32,720 nucleotides of DNA from Enterovirga sp. (GTDB taxonomy: Bacteria; Pseudomonadota; Alphaproteobacteria; Rhizobiales; Beijerinckiaceae). Position numbers and translations under genes: made by a program. Under the pieces are notes generated by a model that made no database searches, was not told the origin of the DNA, and was given only the letters and a program-made list of their open reading frames with translations. Below are positions 8,496 through 15,383 of the stretch, one piece after another. The stretch's first letter is position 1. Each line of letters begins with the position of its first letter. The stretch lies in assembly GCF_028290205.1 (NCBI RefSeq), contig NZ_JAQGKF010000121.1, positions 1-32,720 of the forward strand, written 5' to 3'.

Positions 8496-8666
8496 CGGCC
8501 GTCGCCCGTCGGTCCATCAGGGAACGCATGGGCGGCGCGGCGCGGCCGAGCTGAAACCGGCCCAAGAGGGTCGGGTTGAGGTGGCGGCGAGCCGCTGGGC
8601 GGCACCCTCCCGGGCCGGCGCCCCGCCTCACGCCGGGGATCGCCGCCGCACGGGAACGCTTGGCCA

Positions 8667-9299
8667 ATGCCTCATGTCGCGCTGCTCGGAGATTCGATCT
8701 TCGATAACCGGAGCTATGTGGGGGCGGGCCCCGACGTGATCGCCCAGCTTCGGCAGGCCCTGGGGGCCGGCTGGGCCGCGACACTCCTGGCCCGCGACGG
8801 CGACCGGATCGGGGGTGTGCCGCAGCAGCTCCGGCGGCTGCCGGCGGATGTGACCCACCTCGTGGTGAGCGTCGGCGGCAACGACGCGCTCGGCTATTCG
8901 GGCGTGCTCAATCTCGGCACCCCGACCATCGCCGAAGCCCTGCTGCGCCTCGCCTCGGTCAGCGCCGAATTCGAGGACAGCTACGCCGCCATGCTGGATG
9001 GGCTGTCGGCGACGGGGCTGCGGCTCGCGGTGTGCACGATCTACGATCCGGCCTATCCGGACGCGGTCCGTCAGCGGGCGGCCGCAACAGCCCTGAAGGT
9101 GCTGAACGACCCCATCCTCCGCCTCGCGGCCGAGCGCGGGCTGCCCGTGATCGAGCTCCGGCTCGTGTGCCGCTCTCCCGAGGATTACGCCAACCCGATC
9201 GAGCCCTCGGTGCAGGGCGGCCGGCGCATCGCGGCCGCGATCGCGGGTCTGTTGCGGCACCACGCCTTTGAGACGGGCCGCAGCACGATCTACCTCTAG
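8667..9299 (+). CDS. SGNH/GDSL-fold hydrolase-like protein
   Basis: 210-residue cytoplasmic protein of the SGNH hydrolase fold. Block I is 'LLGDSIFDN' with nucleophile Ser10; block III is 'VSVGGNDAL' with Asn72. Block V, normally DxxH, is here 'NPIEPSVQGGRRIAAAI' (about 177-193), so the expected catalytic His and Asp are not in their usual form. Family members are esterases, lipases or thioesterases, but this one could be a divergent hydrolase or a non-catalytic relative. There is no signal peptide. Its stop overlaps the stop of the convergent LOG-family gene. The fold call is good; substrate and activity are unknown. Confidence 0.82.
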   Translation: MPHVALLGDSIFDNRSYVGAGPDVIAQLRQALGAGWAATLLARDGDRIGGVPQQLRRLPADVTHLVVSVGGNDALGYSGVLNLGTPTIAEALLRLASVSAEFEDSYAAMLDGLSATGLRLAVCTIYDPAYPDAVRQRAAATALKVLNDPILRLAAERGLPVIELRLVCRSPEDYANPIEPSVQGGRRIAAAIAGLLRHHAFETGRSTIYL

Positions 9300-10168
9300 G
9301 AACCGGGCGCCGGCTCGGCCTCTCCGGCCAGCAGCCCGCGCCGGATCAGGCAGGACCAGGCCTCTTCGGCATCGTCGGCGAAGTCGAACAGGCCCAGATC
9401 CTCCTCCTCGATCATGCCCTCCTCGACGAGCGCCTCGAAATTGACCACCCGCCGCCAATAGCCCGGGTCGAACAGCACGATGGGCACCTTGGCGGCCTTC
9501 TCCGTCTGGCGCAGCGTCAGCACCTCGAACAGCTCGTCGAAGGTGCCGAAGCCGCCCGGAAAGACCACCAGGGCTGCCGCCCGCATGGCCAGGTGCATCT
9601 TGCGCATCGCGAAGTAGTGGAACTGAAACGTCAGATCCGGGGTCGTGAACGCGTTCGGCACCTGTTCGAGCGGCAGACGGATGTTGAAGCCGATGGTGGG
9701 GGCGCCAACGTCATAGGCGCCCCGGTTGGCGGCCTCCATGATGCCGGGCCCGCCGCCGGTCGCCACCACGTTGCGGCGAAGGCCTTCGACCGGCCGCAGG
9801 GCGCCACCCCTCTCGGACGCGATGCGTCCGAAGCGGCGCGCTTCCTCGTACCAGCGCGCCGAGGTCGCGCCGCGCCGCGGCCGCGCGCCCTCGGGCATCG
9901 TGGCCGTGGTGGCGGCCGGATCCGAACTGCCGCCTTGCAGCACCCGGGCGCTGCCGAACACGACGATGGTGGAGGCGACCCCCCAGGAGCGCAGCCGCTC
10001 CTCGGCCTTGGCGTATTCCAGGAGGAAGCGGACGCCCCGCATGGAATCGCCGAGCAGGAACTCCTCGTCCTGCGCGGCGAGCCGGTAGGCCGAGTGCTGG
10101 TCGTTCGGGGGATCGTGTCCGGGCATCGGCTCGGTCACACCCGGATTCCGCGTGCTGGAACCCTCCAT
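9296..10168 (-). CDS. LOG-family (TIGR00730-like) Rossmann-fold nucleotide-processing protein
   Basis: 290-residue protein of the 'lysine decarboxylase-like' LOG family, whose studied members are cytokinin-activating phosphoribohydrolases or nucleotide 5'-monophosphate nucleosidases, not decarboxylases. Seen: 'IVVFGSARV' (about 68-76), 'GGGPGIMEAANRGAYDVGA' (138-156) and the signature 'PGGFGTFDELFE' (204-215), with the catalytic Arg/Glu region intact. An N-terminal extension of about 65 residues and an insert (about 77-105) make it longer than the 190-residue minimal form. The start is uncertain: ATG 10168, GTG 10138 and ATG 10126 are in frame and none has a good ribosome-binding site. It sits 22 nt after the HPF-like gene. 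Confidence 0.88.
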   Translation of the reverse strand: MEGSSTRNPGVTEPMPGHDPPNDQHSAYRLAAQDEEFLLGDSMRGVRFLLEYAKAEERLRSWGVASTIVVFGSARVLQGGSSDPAATTATMPEGARPRRGATSARWYEEARRFGRIASERGGALRPVEGLRRNVVATGGGPGIMEAANRGAYDVGAPTIGFNIRLPLEQVPNAFTTPDLTFQFHYFAMRKMHLAMRAAALVVFPGGFGTFDELFEVLTLRQTEKAAKVPIVLFDPGYWRRVVNFEALVEEGMIEEEDLGLFDFADDAEEAWSCLIRRGLLAGEAEPAPGS

Positions 10169-10190
10169 GCTGGGTGCGGGCCCGGCTCTG

Positions 10191-10526
10191 TCAGGCGGTC
10201 GCCATGCGGTCGGGCAGTTGCAGCTTGTCCTCGCGCAGGGCGCGCTTGGTCCGCCGAAGCTGCTTCTCGACCTTGCTGAGAGCGGCCCTGAAGGCGACCG
10301 GAACCTCCTTGCCGGTCGCCTCCGCCACCATGGTGTTCAGGGCGCCCATCTGCATCGTCACGGAGCACCGGTACGAGATGCCTTCGCGGGCCACATGGAC
10401 GCCCGCCATGGTGAGGTCGCCGAGATACTTGGCTGCGACAGCGCGGATCTGAGTGCGGGCGCTGTCCCGAAACGCTTCGCCCAGATCCACATGGGCGCTG
10501 CCGACGGTGATGTTCTGGTCGCTCAT
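10191..10526 (-). CDS. HPF/RaiA-family ribosome-associated protein, short form
   Basis: 111-residue protein matching the HPF/RaiA (S30AE, YfiA) family: an N-terminal beta strand 'NITVGSAHVDLGEAFRDSAR', a central 'YRCSVTMQMG' strand and a basic C-terminal helix 'KVEKQLRRTKRALRE'. Such proteins bind the 30S decoding channel and inactivate ribosomes in stationary phase or stress. It lacks the C-terminal dimerisation domain of long HPF, so by family logic it would act like RaiA or short HPF. It lies between small hydrophilic protein genes (43 nt) and the LOG-family gene (22 nt) on one strand. No separate promoter was identified. Confidence 0.82.
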   Translation of the reverse strand: MSDQNITVGSAHVDLGEAFRDSARTQIRAVAAKYLGDLTMAGVHVAREGISYRCSVTMQMGALNTMVAEATGKEVPVAFRAALSKVEKQLRRTKRALREDKLQLPDRMATA

Positions 10527-10569
10527 GGAGCCTCGTTGCTGAATGCCGTCCGCGAACTAATCCCAGGGC

Positions 10570-10812
10570 TCACGCGTCCCCGGAGCGGGCGTTGTGACTG
10601 CGCTTAAGATTGGGCGTGTTGGTCGGTTCCTTGCCGAGCGCCGTGTCGGTGTAGCTCACCTGCGGCGCCTGCACGCCTCCCTGGTGCGAGGTCCGGTGCT
10701 CCGGAATCTGGGTTGCAGGCGTCGCCTGCTGCTTCATCTCGAGCGCCTTTTCGGCATTGCGCTGAAGCTCGGTCTTGCCGTGGCTGTCGCCACCCTGGTC
10801 GCTGCTGGACAT
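10570..10812 (-). CDS. Small hydrophilic protein, unknown function
   Basis: 80-residue polar protein rich in Gln, Thr, Ser and Lys, with a short helical stretch (about 13-30, 'KTELQRNAEKALEMKQQ') and a disordered C-terminal part. There is no Cys, Trp or membrane segment. ATG 10812 is chosen over ATG 10830 because GAGGAG stands 6 nt before it. It follows the 87-residue hydrophilic gene by 10 nt and precedes the HPF-like gene by 43 nt, so all are probably co-transcribed. Composition resembles hydrophilin-like or general-stress small proteins, but no family is recognised. Confidence 0.65.
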   Translation of the reverse strand: MSSSDQGGDSHGKTELQRNAEKALEMKQQATPATQIPEHRTSHQGGVQAPQVSYTDTALGKEPTNTPNLKRSHNARSGDA

Positions 10813-10822
10813 GCGGTGCTCC

Positions 10823-11086
10823 TCAGCCATGGCCCCGGTTCTGATGCTGGTTGTCGACGCCCTTGTTGGCCTGGCCCTGGCCCTGCTTCTTGGGCGCGCC
10901 GCCGGCTCCGTCGCCGCCGCCGTTGTTGCGGCTCTTGCCGTCATGCCGCTCGTCCGTGCCGCTGCGGTCGCGGGAGGTTTCCTGGCCCTGATGGCCCTGC
11001 TGCGACGTGGGAGGGTGGGCTCCCTCGTGGACCGGCATGTGCCCCTTCTGCTTCTCGCTGCGGTTGTTGTGATCACGGGTCGTCAT
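10823..11086 (-). CDS. Small, highly hydrophilic Gly/Gln/His-rich protein
   Basis: 87-residue protein made almost entirely of Gly, Gln, Asn, His, Arg, Lys and Ser, with no hydrophobic core: intrinsically disordered. ATG 11086 is chosen over 11107 because GGAGG lies about 10 nt upstream. Several short tracts repeat a Gly-Gln/His theme ('SQQGHQGQE', 'KKQGQGQANKG'). The composition (over 10% Gly, strongly hydrophilic) meets the usual description of a hydrophilin, a class tied to desiccation or osmotic stress. It is first in a minus-strand run with another small protein, the HPF-like gene and the LOG gene. Function is inferred only from composition and neighbours. Confidence 0.62.
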   Translation of the reverse strand: MTTRDHNNRSEKQKGHMPVHEGAHPPTSQQGHQGQETSRDRSGTDERHDGKSRNNGGGDGAGGAPKKQGQGQANKGVDNQHQNRGHG

Positions 11087-11325
11087 GGTTGAGGTCCCTC
11101 CTGTCATCGGCGCGCAGCCCTCAGGGGCGCAACCGATGCTGGTGTCTCTGGCTTCGCACCCCCGCGCTTCGGGCGAATATCGGGTGCTCGCCCAGGCTGG
11201 AGCGCCCGCTTGTTGCTCGTCCGAGCTCTCTCCTGCCGGACGTTAAAGCTCTCGGCGGGGAGCCGTTCGGGTGCTGGCCCCGACGGTGCGCCAGCGAACA
11301 CAGGATTTCGGCCGCATGTCGGGCG

Positions 11326-11350
11326 GGAACGCCTCGGCGTGGGTTCGGTT
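11326..11350 (+). promoter_or_regulatory. Candidate EcfG (general stress sigma) promoter
   Basis: GGAAC (11326-11330), 16 nt, GGTT (11347-11350). The alphaproteobacterial sigma-EcfG consensus is GGAAC-N16/17-CGTT, so the -35 is perfect and the -10 differs at one base. Transcription would start near 11357, about 20 nt before the GTG at 11376, which has its own GGAG. Spacing and position support it; a 9-base motif can occur by chance. Confidence 0.5.
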
Positions 11351-11375
11351 GTTTCGGCCACGAATGGAGTCGGCG

Positions 11376-11597
11376 GTGGCAGACAACAGGCATCAGGACG
11401 GGACATCATCCGGGCCAGACAGCCAGGGCGACGCCGCAAAGGGCCGGCCTCAGGCCGACCTTGCCGCGGCCCGTGCGCCGGGGGAACGGCGTCCCGGCGA
11501 GGACCTGAAAGCCCGTCAGGAGCAATTGCTCGACGAGGCTGTCGAGGAGACCTTCCCGGCGAGCGACCCGATCTCGCCGAAGCGCATCACCAAGTAG
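11376..11597 (+). CDS. Small acidic stress-type protein with C-terminal 'EETFPASDP' motif
   Basis: 73-residue hydrophilic protein from GTG 11376, chosen because GGAG lies 6 nt ahead; the in-frame ATG 11364 has no ribosome-binding site. The first 50 residues are low-complexity (Gly, Ala, Arg, Asp). The end, 'LDEAVEETFPASDPISPKR', is a short motif that recurs at the C terminus of many unnamed alphaproteobacterial proteins. The candidate EcfG promoter directly upstream suggests induction in the general stress response. A hairpin (CCGGCT, 8-nt loop, AGCCGG) begins just after the stop. The biochemical role is unknown. Confidence 0.68.
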   Translation: MADNRHQDGTSSGPDSQGDAAKGRPQADLAAARAPGERRPGEDLKARQEQLLDEAVEETFPASDPISPKRITK

Positions 11598-11642
11598 CCG
11601 GCTGAGGGCTGAGCCGGTGGGCTGGCCTGCTAAGGGGGCGTG

Positions 11643-12722
11643 ATGAGGTCGCAGACGCTGGAGTTTTTGGCCGCGCTTGCCAATTCGCCATCCCCGAGCG
11701 GCTTCGAGCAGCCCGCCGCGTCGGTCTACCGCCGCTACACCGAAGCGTTCGCGCATCGGGTCACAACCGACATCACGGGCAACGTGATCGCGTCCCTGAA
11801 CCCCGACGCGGGCTGCCGAATCATGCTGGCCGGGCATATCGACGAGATCGGCTTCGTGGTTCACCACATCGGGGAAGGCGGCCTTCTCCATTTCAGCCCG
11901 ATCGGTGGGCATGACGACGTCACCCCGGTGGGCCAGCGCGTCTGGGTGCACGGGCGCGAGCGGCTGCCCGGTGTGGTCGGCAGCAAGGCCTTCCACCTCC
12001 TCGACCCGGACGAGAAGACGAAGCGGCCCGAGATCAAGAGCCTCTGGATCGACATCGGCGCGAGCTCGCGCGAGGAGGCCGAGGCCGTGGTCCGGCTCGG
12101 CGACCCCGTCACGTTCCAGCAGGAGTTCCACCACCTCATGGGCGACCGGGCGAGTGCGCGCGGCTTCGACAACACGGCCGGCGCCGTCATCATTGCAGAG
12201 GCTGTGCGGCTTCTTGTGGAGGAGGGCGGGCTACATCCGGAGGTCGGGGTGCACGCGGTCGCGACCGTCCAGGAGGAGATCGGCTCCCGCGGCGCGCAGG
12301 TCGCCTGCTACGCGATCGACCCTGTGACGGCGCTGGCGATCGACATGGATCACGCGACCGACCTGCCCCGGCTCAACCCGACCCAGGACGGAGATTTGCG
12401 GGTCGGCGCGGGCCCGACGATCTCGCGCGGGGCCAACATCAACCCGGAGGTTTATCGCCTGCTCACCGCCGCGGCCGATGAGGAGGGCATCCCGTATCAG
12501 GTGAAGGTGTATCCGAAGATGACGCCGACCGACGCGGGCGTGATGCAGATCAGCCGCGCGGGGGTCGCGACCGGGCTCGTCGGTCTGCCGCTTCGCTACA
12601 TGCACACCCCGTCCGAAACGCTGAGCCTCACGGATCTCGAACGTGGCGCGCGGCTCGTCGCCGCCTATTGCCGACGCATCAGGCCGGAGACCGATTTCAG
12701 GCCGGGCCTGTCCCAGATGTGA
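11643..12722 (+). CDS. M42-family metallo-aminopeptidase
   Basis: 359-residue dinuclear-metal aminopeptidase of family M42 (PepA/TET/'endoglucanase M' relatives), cytoplasmic oligomers that trim short peptides. Ligand and catalytic motifs are all present in order: 'LAGHIDEIGF' (His65), 'ARGFDNTAGA' (bridging Asp176), 'QEEIGSRGA' (catalytic Glu211 and ligand Glu212), 'AIDMDHATD' and 'YMHTPSETLS' (His321). The length is typical. ATG 11643 follows AGGGGG by 5 nt; an in-frame GTG lies one codon upstream. It converges on the carboxypeptidase gene 24 nt downstream, so an aminopeptidase and a carboxypeptidase sit end to end here, on opposite strands. Confidence 0.93.
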   Translation: MRSQTLEFLAALANSPSPSGFEQPAASVYRRYTEAFAHRVTTDITGNVIASLNPDAGCRIMLAGHIDEIGFVVHHIGEGGLLHFSPIGGHDDVTPVGQRVWVHGRERLPGVVGSKAFHLLDPDEKTKRPEIKSLWIDIGASSREEAEAVVRLGDPVTFQQEFHHLMGDRASARGFDNTAGAVIIAEAVRLLVEEGGLHPEVGVHAVATVQEEIGSRGAQVACYAIDPVTALAIDMDHATDLPRLNPTQDGDLRVGAGPTISRGANINPEVYRLLTAAADEEGIPYQVKVYPKMTPTDAGVMQISRAGVATGLVGLPLRYMHTPSETLSLTDLERGARLVAAYCRRIRPETDFRPGLSQM

Positions 12723-12746
12723 GCGGCGCTCGGGGGCGGCTCTGCG

Positions 12747-13871
12747 CTAGCGCAGATCGTCCAGCACGGAAGCCAGCGCGCCGAGCGAGGACGCGCCGAG
12801 GCTCCGGGCCCGCGCTGGTGACCAGCCCCATTCGGTCAGCGGGGAGTCGGCCAGGTCCTTGAAGGGCTGTTCGAGCGTGACGGACAAGCAGCCGAACCGT
12901 TCGGCCACCCAGTTATTGCCGATCTGGAGATCGCCCTTCCCGGGCTCCTCGGGCGGGTAGCCGTGCTCACGCTGGAAATCCGGGTTGCGGCGTTCCAGGG
13001 CCACTTCGAACCGTTCTCTCAATGCGATGAGCCGCGGTGTCATGGACGGCACGGCGTCGGCGCTTACGACGAAATTGTAGGGCAGGGTCTCGTCGCCGTG
13101 CGCGTCGAGGAAGAAGTCGACGCCGGTCTGCTCCATGCGGGCCCGAAGGGCGTGGATCTCCGGGCTTCGGGCCGGGCTCGGGTCCTGCCATTCTCGGTTG
13201 AGATCGAGGCCCGCCGCGTTGGTGCGGAGCCGGCCGGAGAAACTCCCGTCCGGGTTGACGTTCGGCACCACGTAGAAGGTGGCCTCCTGCCGCAGCCGGT
13301 GAGCGACGGGGTCTTCCGGCGCGAGCAGGCGCTCCAGCAGCCCTTCCACGAACCAGCGCGACATCGGTTCGCCCGGATGCTGGCCGCCGGTGATCCAGCA
13401 GGTCCGCCCTCTATCGGGCCCGCTGCCGATGCAGAGCACGTCGATCGGGCGGCCCTCCACGGATTCCGCCAGGGGCTCGATCCGGACGCCCGGCCGTCGC
13501 TGGCACCAGGACAGGAGCCGTGCGTCCCGCCCCAGCGTGTAGGGCGCGAAATGCGCGAAGAAGACGAGCGGGTGCCGGGGCTTCAGCTCGAAGGAGAGGC
13601 TTTCGCCGTCGAACCGCGTCGGCACGCGAAACCAGGTCCGGCGGTCATAGGATGCGACGGCCCGGTAGCCGCGCCAGCCGTCGCTCGTCCTGCTGCGGCC
13701 GGCATTGACGATGCTGAAGCGGTGCAGCTCGTCGTCCTGCGCCAGGCAGCGGAAGTGGAACCAGTGCAGGAACTCGGTCCCGGGATCCGGCCGGATGGCC
13801 AGCTCGGCGGTTCGCAGCGCGGCCGAGACCAGCTCGATATTGCCGCTGTCGAGCTTGCCGCTGACCTGCAC
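12747..13871 (-). CDS. M14-family zinc carboxypeptidase, cytosolic carboxypeptidase (CCP) type
   Basis: 374-residue protein with the N-terminal beta domain typical of CCP/Nna1-like M14 peptidases ('WFHFRCLAQDDELHRFSIVNA'), then the catalytic domain. Zinc ligands are 'GGQHPGEP' (His165, Glu168) and 'DAHGDE' (His258). 'NVNPDGSFSGRLRTNAAGLDLNREW' marks the substrate-binding Asn-Arg, and 'VTLEQPFKD' supplies the general-base Glu334. There is no signal peptide, so it is cytoplasmic. Eukaryotic CCPs remove C-terminal Glu; bacterial substrates are largely unknown. It starts 1 nt after the ClpP-like stop and must be translated with it, which suggests that one protease cuts and the other trims. Confidence 0.92.
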   Translation of the reverse strand: MQVSGKLDSGNIELVSAALRTAELAIRPDPGTEFLHWFHFRCLAQDDELHRFSIVNAGRSRTSDGWRGYRAVASYDRRTWFRVPTRFDGESLSFELKPRHPLVFFAHFAPYTLGRDARLLSWCQRRPGVRIEPLAESVEGRPIDVLCIGSGPDRGRTCWITGGQHPGEPMSRWFVEGLLERLLAPEDPVAHRLRQEATFYVVPNVNPDGSFSGRLRTNAAGLDLNREWQDPSPARSPEIHALRARMEQTGVDFFLDAHGDETLPYNFVVSADAVPSMTPRLIALRERFEVALERRNPDFQREHGYPPEEPGKGDLQIGNNWVAERFGCLSVTLEQPFKDLADSPLTEWGWSPARARSLGASSLGALASVLDDLR

Positions 13872-13872
13872 C

Positions 13873-14472
13873 TCAGATCACGCCGGCGACGAGGCCGAGA
13901 TCGAGTGCTTCCCGGGCGGTGAGATAGCAGTTCTCCGTCGCGCGCCGGTAGAGATCGTCGGCGGACAGCTTGCTGCCCGCCGCGATCTCCTCGAAGCCCT
14001 GACGCTCGATCTGCTCGGCTGTCTCCAGCTGCGCCAGCATCTCGCGGACGATCTGCAAATTCGCCTTGATGGGCCCGTTGAGATCCAGCGTCTTCTGCAG
14101 GCGCCGCTCGTGGATCAGCAGCACCGTGTCCGCCGTGAGGTAGCGGTGCGTGTTCGGCACGGCGCCCATGATGGTGGCGCCGGCCGACATCACGACCGTC
14201 TTGCCGAGAAAGAAGACCTCGCGCTTAGCCAGGGTACGGAGCAGGCGGATCTCGAGCGCGATCCGGCGGCCGCCTTCCGCGTCGCCACCTTCGGTCGTCA
14301 ACTCGAAGACGAGAGGCTGGTCGCCGTTCCGCACCGCCTCGATCTGCTTCAGCGTCTCCTTCACGGCCGCGTCATCGATCGGGCCGTACAGGCTGACATT
14401 GGGTGACCGCGGCGGACCGGCTGTGCCCGCCGCCGCGCCAGCCGATCCCTGAGAGGGAAGGCCGTCGGTCAT
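13873..14472 (-). CDS. Atypical ClpP-like serine protease with Ser-His-Asn triad
   Basis: 199-residue crotonase-fold protease of the ClpP/S14 group. The nucleophile is in 'VVMSAGATIMG' (Ser96) and the His in 'LLIHERR' (His121). The third position, Asp before 'RFLSA' in E. coli ClpP, aligns here with Asn181 in 'NCYLTAREALDLGLV'. Listeria ClpP1 is a known homolog with Asn at this place. Residues 1-25 are a flexible Gly/Ala/Ser tail instead of the normal propeptide and axial loop. No clpX or clpA lies beside it, so it is not the housekeeping clpPX locus. It is the middle gene of a three-gene operon: a 4-nt overlap upstream and a 1-nt gap to the M14 carboxypeptidase downstream. Whether it needs an unfoldase is unknown. 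Confidence 0.85.
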   Translation of the reverse strand: MTDGLPSQGSAGAAAGTAGPPRSPNVSLYGPIDDAAVKETLKQIEAVRNGDQPLVFELTTEGGDAEGGRRIALEIRLLRTLAKREVFFLGKTVVMSAGATIMGAVPNTHRYLTADTVLLIHERRLQKTLDLNGPIKANLQIVREMLAQLETAEQIERQGFEEIAAGSKLSADDLYRRATENCYLTAREALDLGLVAGVI

Positions 14473-14762
14473 GGCGCCTCTCCGGCACTGCCGAACGACC
14501 AGCCGCGTTCCGCGCGGTGCCGCCTCCAGGCCTGTTGGAAGGCCCGCGTGCCCTCGCAGCAGTCGCAGGGCCGCTCCGAACTGAGCGGGTCGAGCTCGGT
14601 CGCCACACAGGCGGCCGTGGTGATGTCGGAAAACGGCCCATGCCAGGCGCTCACGACGTCCCGGCCGGCCGGTGCTTGGAGCCGCCTGAAGAGGTTGCAG
14701 TCGGACGTATGCAGAATGACGTGCCGGTCCCGCAGGAGCTCGAGCGCCCAGTAAGTGGTCAC
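14469..14762 (-). CDS. Small Cys-containing protein, first gene of the protease operon
   Basis: 97-residue protein from a GTG at 14762 with GAGGG 4 nt upstream; its stop overlaps the ClpP-like start by 4 nt (ATGA), strong support for a real, coupled gene. It starts 'TTYWALELLRDRHVILHTSD', carries 'PCDCCEGTRAFQQAW' about 25 residues from its end, and has further Cys near residues 22 and 52. There is no signal peptide or membrane helix. The clustered Cys could bind metal or form a redox site. I do not recognise a family. Its place suggests an accessory or substrate-related role for the two proteases. Confidence 0.7.
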   Translation of the reverse strand: MTTYWALELLRDRHVILHTSDCNLFRRLQAPAGRDVVSAWHGPFSDITTAACVATELDPLSSERPCDCCEGTRAFQQAWRRHRAERGWSFGSAGEAP

Positions 14763-14793
14763 GATTCCCTCTTGTTTGCCTGACGCGTTATCA

Positions 14794-14818
14794 ATCGCGA
14801 CAGCCGAGTCCTGTTTCC
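14794..14818 (-). promoter_or_regulatory. Weak EcfG-like promoter for the protease operon
   Basis: On the minus strand GGAAA (14818-14814), 16 nt, CGAT (14797-14794). Each element is one base off GGAAC and CGTT, with the expected spacing. It lies about 30 nt before the GTG at 14762. Weak on its own; listed because it shares the gap with another partial match facing the other way. Confidence 0.28.
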
Positions 14819-14827
14819 GTGCGGGGC

Positions 14828-14853
14828 GGAACCTTCGCGGGCGCGGTGGCATT
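14828..14853 (+). promoter_or_regulatory. Possible EcfG-like promoter for the 103-residue stress-type gene
   Basis: GGAAC (14828-14832), 17 nt, CATT (14850-14853). The -35 is perfect, the -10 is one base off CGTT, and the spacing is in the allowed range. It stands 80 nt before the ATG at 14934. Confidence 0.35.
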
Positions 14854-14933
14854 CTGTCCGCAACGAAACAAATTCTGCCTCCGAGGCACCACCCAGCGTG
14901 CCGGGAGTTGAGGCCGGCAATGGAGGATCTGCG

Positions 14934-15245
14934 ATGGCGAATGCCAGCAAGCATCACATGGGGCCTGGCTCCCACGGCAAAGGGTCGGGAGCCGGGGCGA
15001 TGACGGAGCTGCCGGAGGGGGTGCTCGAGGAGAACATGGTTCTCAGCAACCGGGACAAGTCACGCCACAGCGACGAGCGCGGCCTCGACAGCCGTGACGT
15101 CCAGACCGAGCAGTATCACGACCATGCCGGCAACCGCCGGAACTTCGGCCCGGAGCTCGGCGGCACCGCCGGCAATTCGAGCGGCCTGACGATGCCGATG
15201 TCGAACGGCTCGGCCGACGACAGCTCGCGCGACCAGGAGGTCTGA
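14934..15245 (+). CDS. Small hydrophilic stress-type protein, unknown function
   Basis: 103-residue polar protein, rich in Gly, Ser, Asp, Asn and His, with no Cys and no membrane helix. The ATG at 14934 follows GGAGG by 7 nt. It has an ordered-looking middle ('LPEGVLEENMVLSNRDKSRHSDERGLDSRDVQTEQYHDHAG', described here in part) flanked by disordered ends. Confidence 0.1.
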   Translation: MANASKHHMGPGSHGKGSGAGAMTELPEGVLEENMVLSNRDKSRHSDERGLDSRDVQTEQYHDHAGNRRNFGPELGGTAGNSSGLTMPMSNGSADDSSRDQEV

Positions 15246-15383
15246 CGGGCGGCCCGGGACGCCGCGCCGAGGCTCGACGGCCCCGCCGAGCGCGGCCGCC
15301 TCACGCCGGCGCTCCGGGCCGACGACGACACGCCGGGACCGCCAGCAGGAGGATTGGATGAGGGGCAGGGAGGGTCTCCACTG

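Noticed and set aside
14763-14975. 71-codon N-terminal extension of the small Cys protein
   Set aside because: The GTG at 14762 has a ribosome-binding site and the extension lies in the divergent promoter gap with non-coding-like composition.
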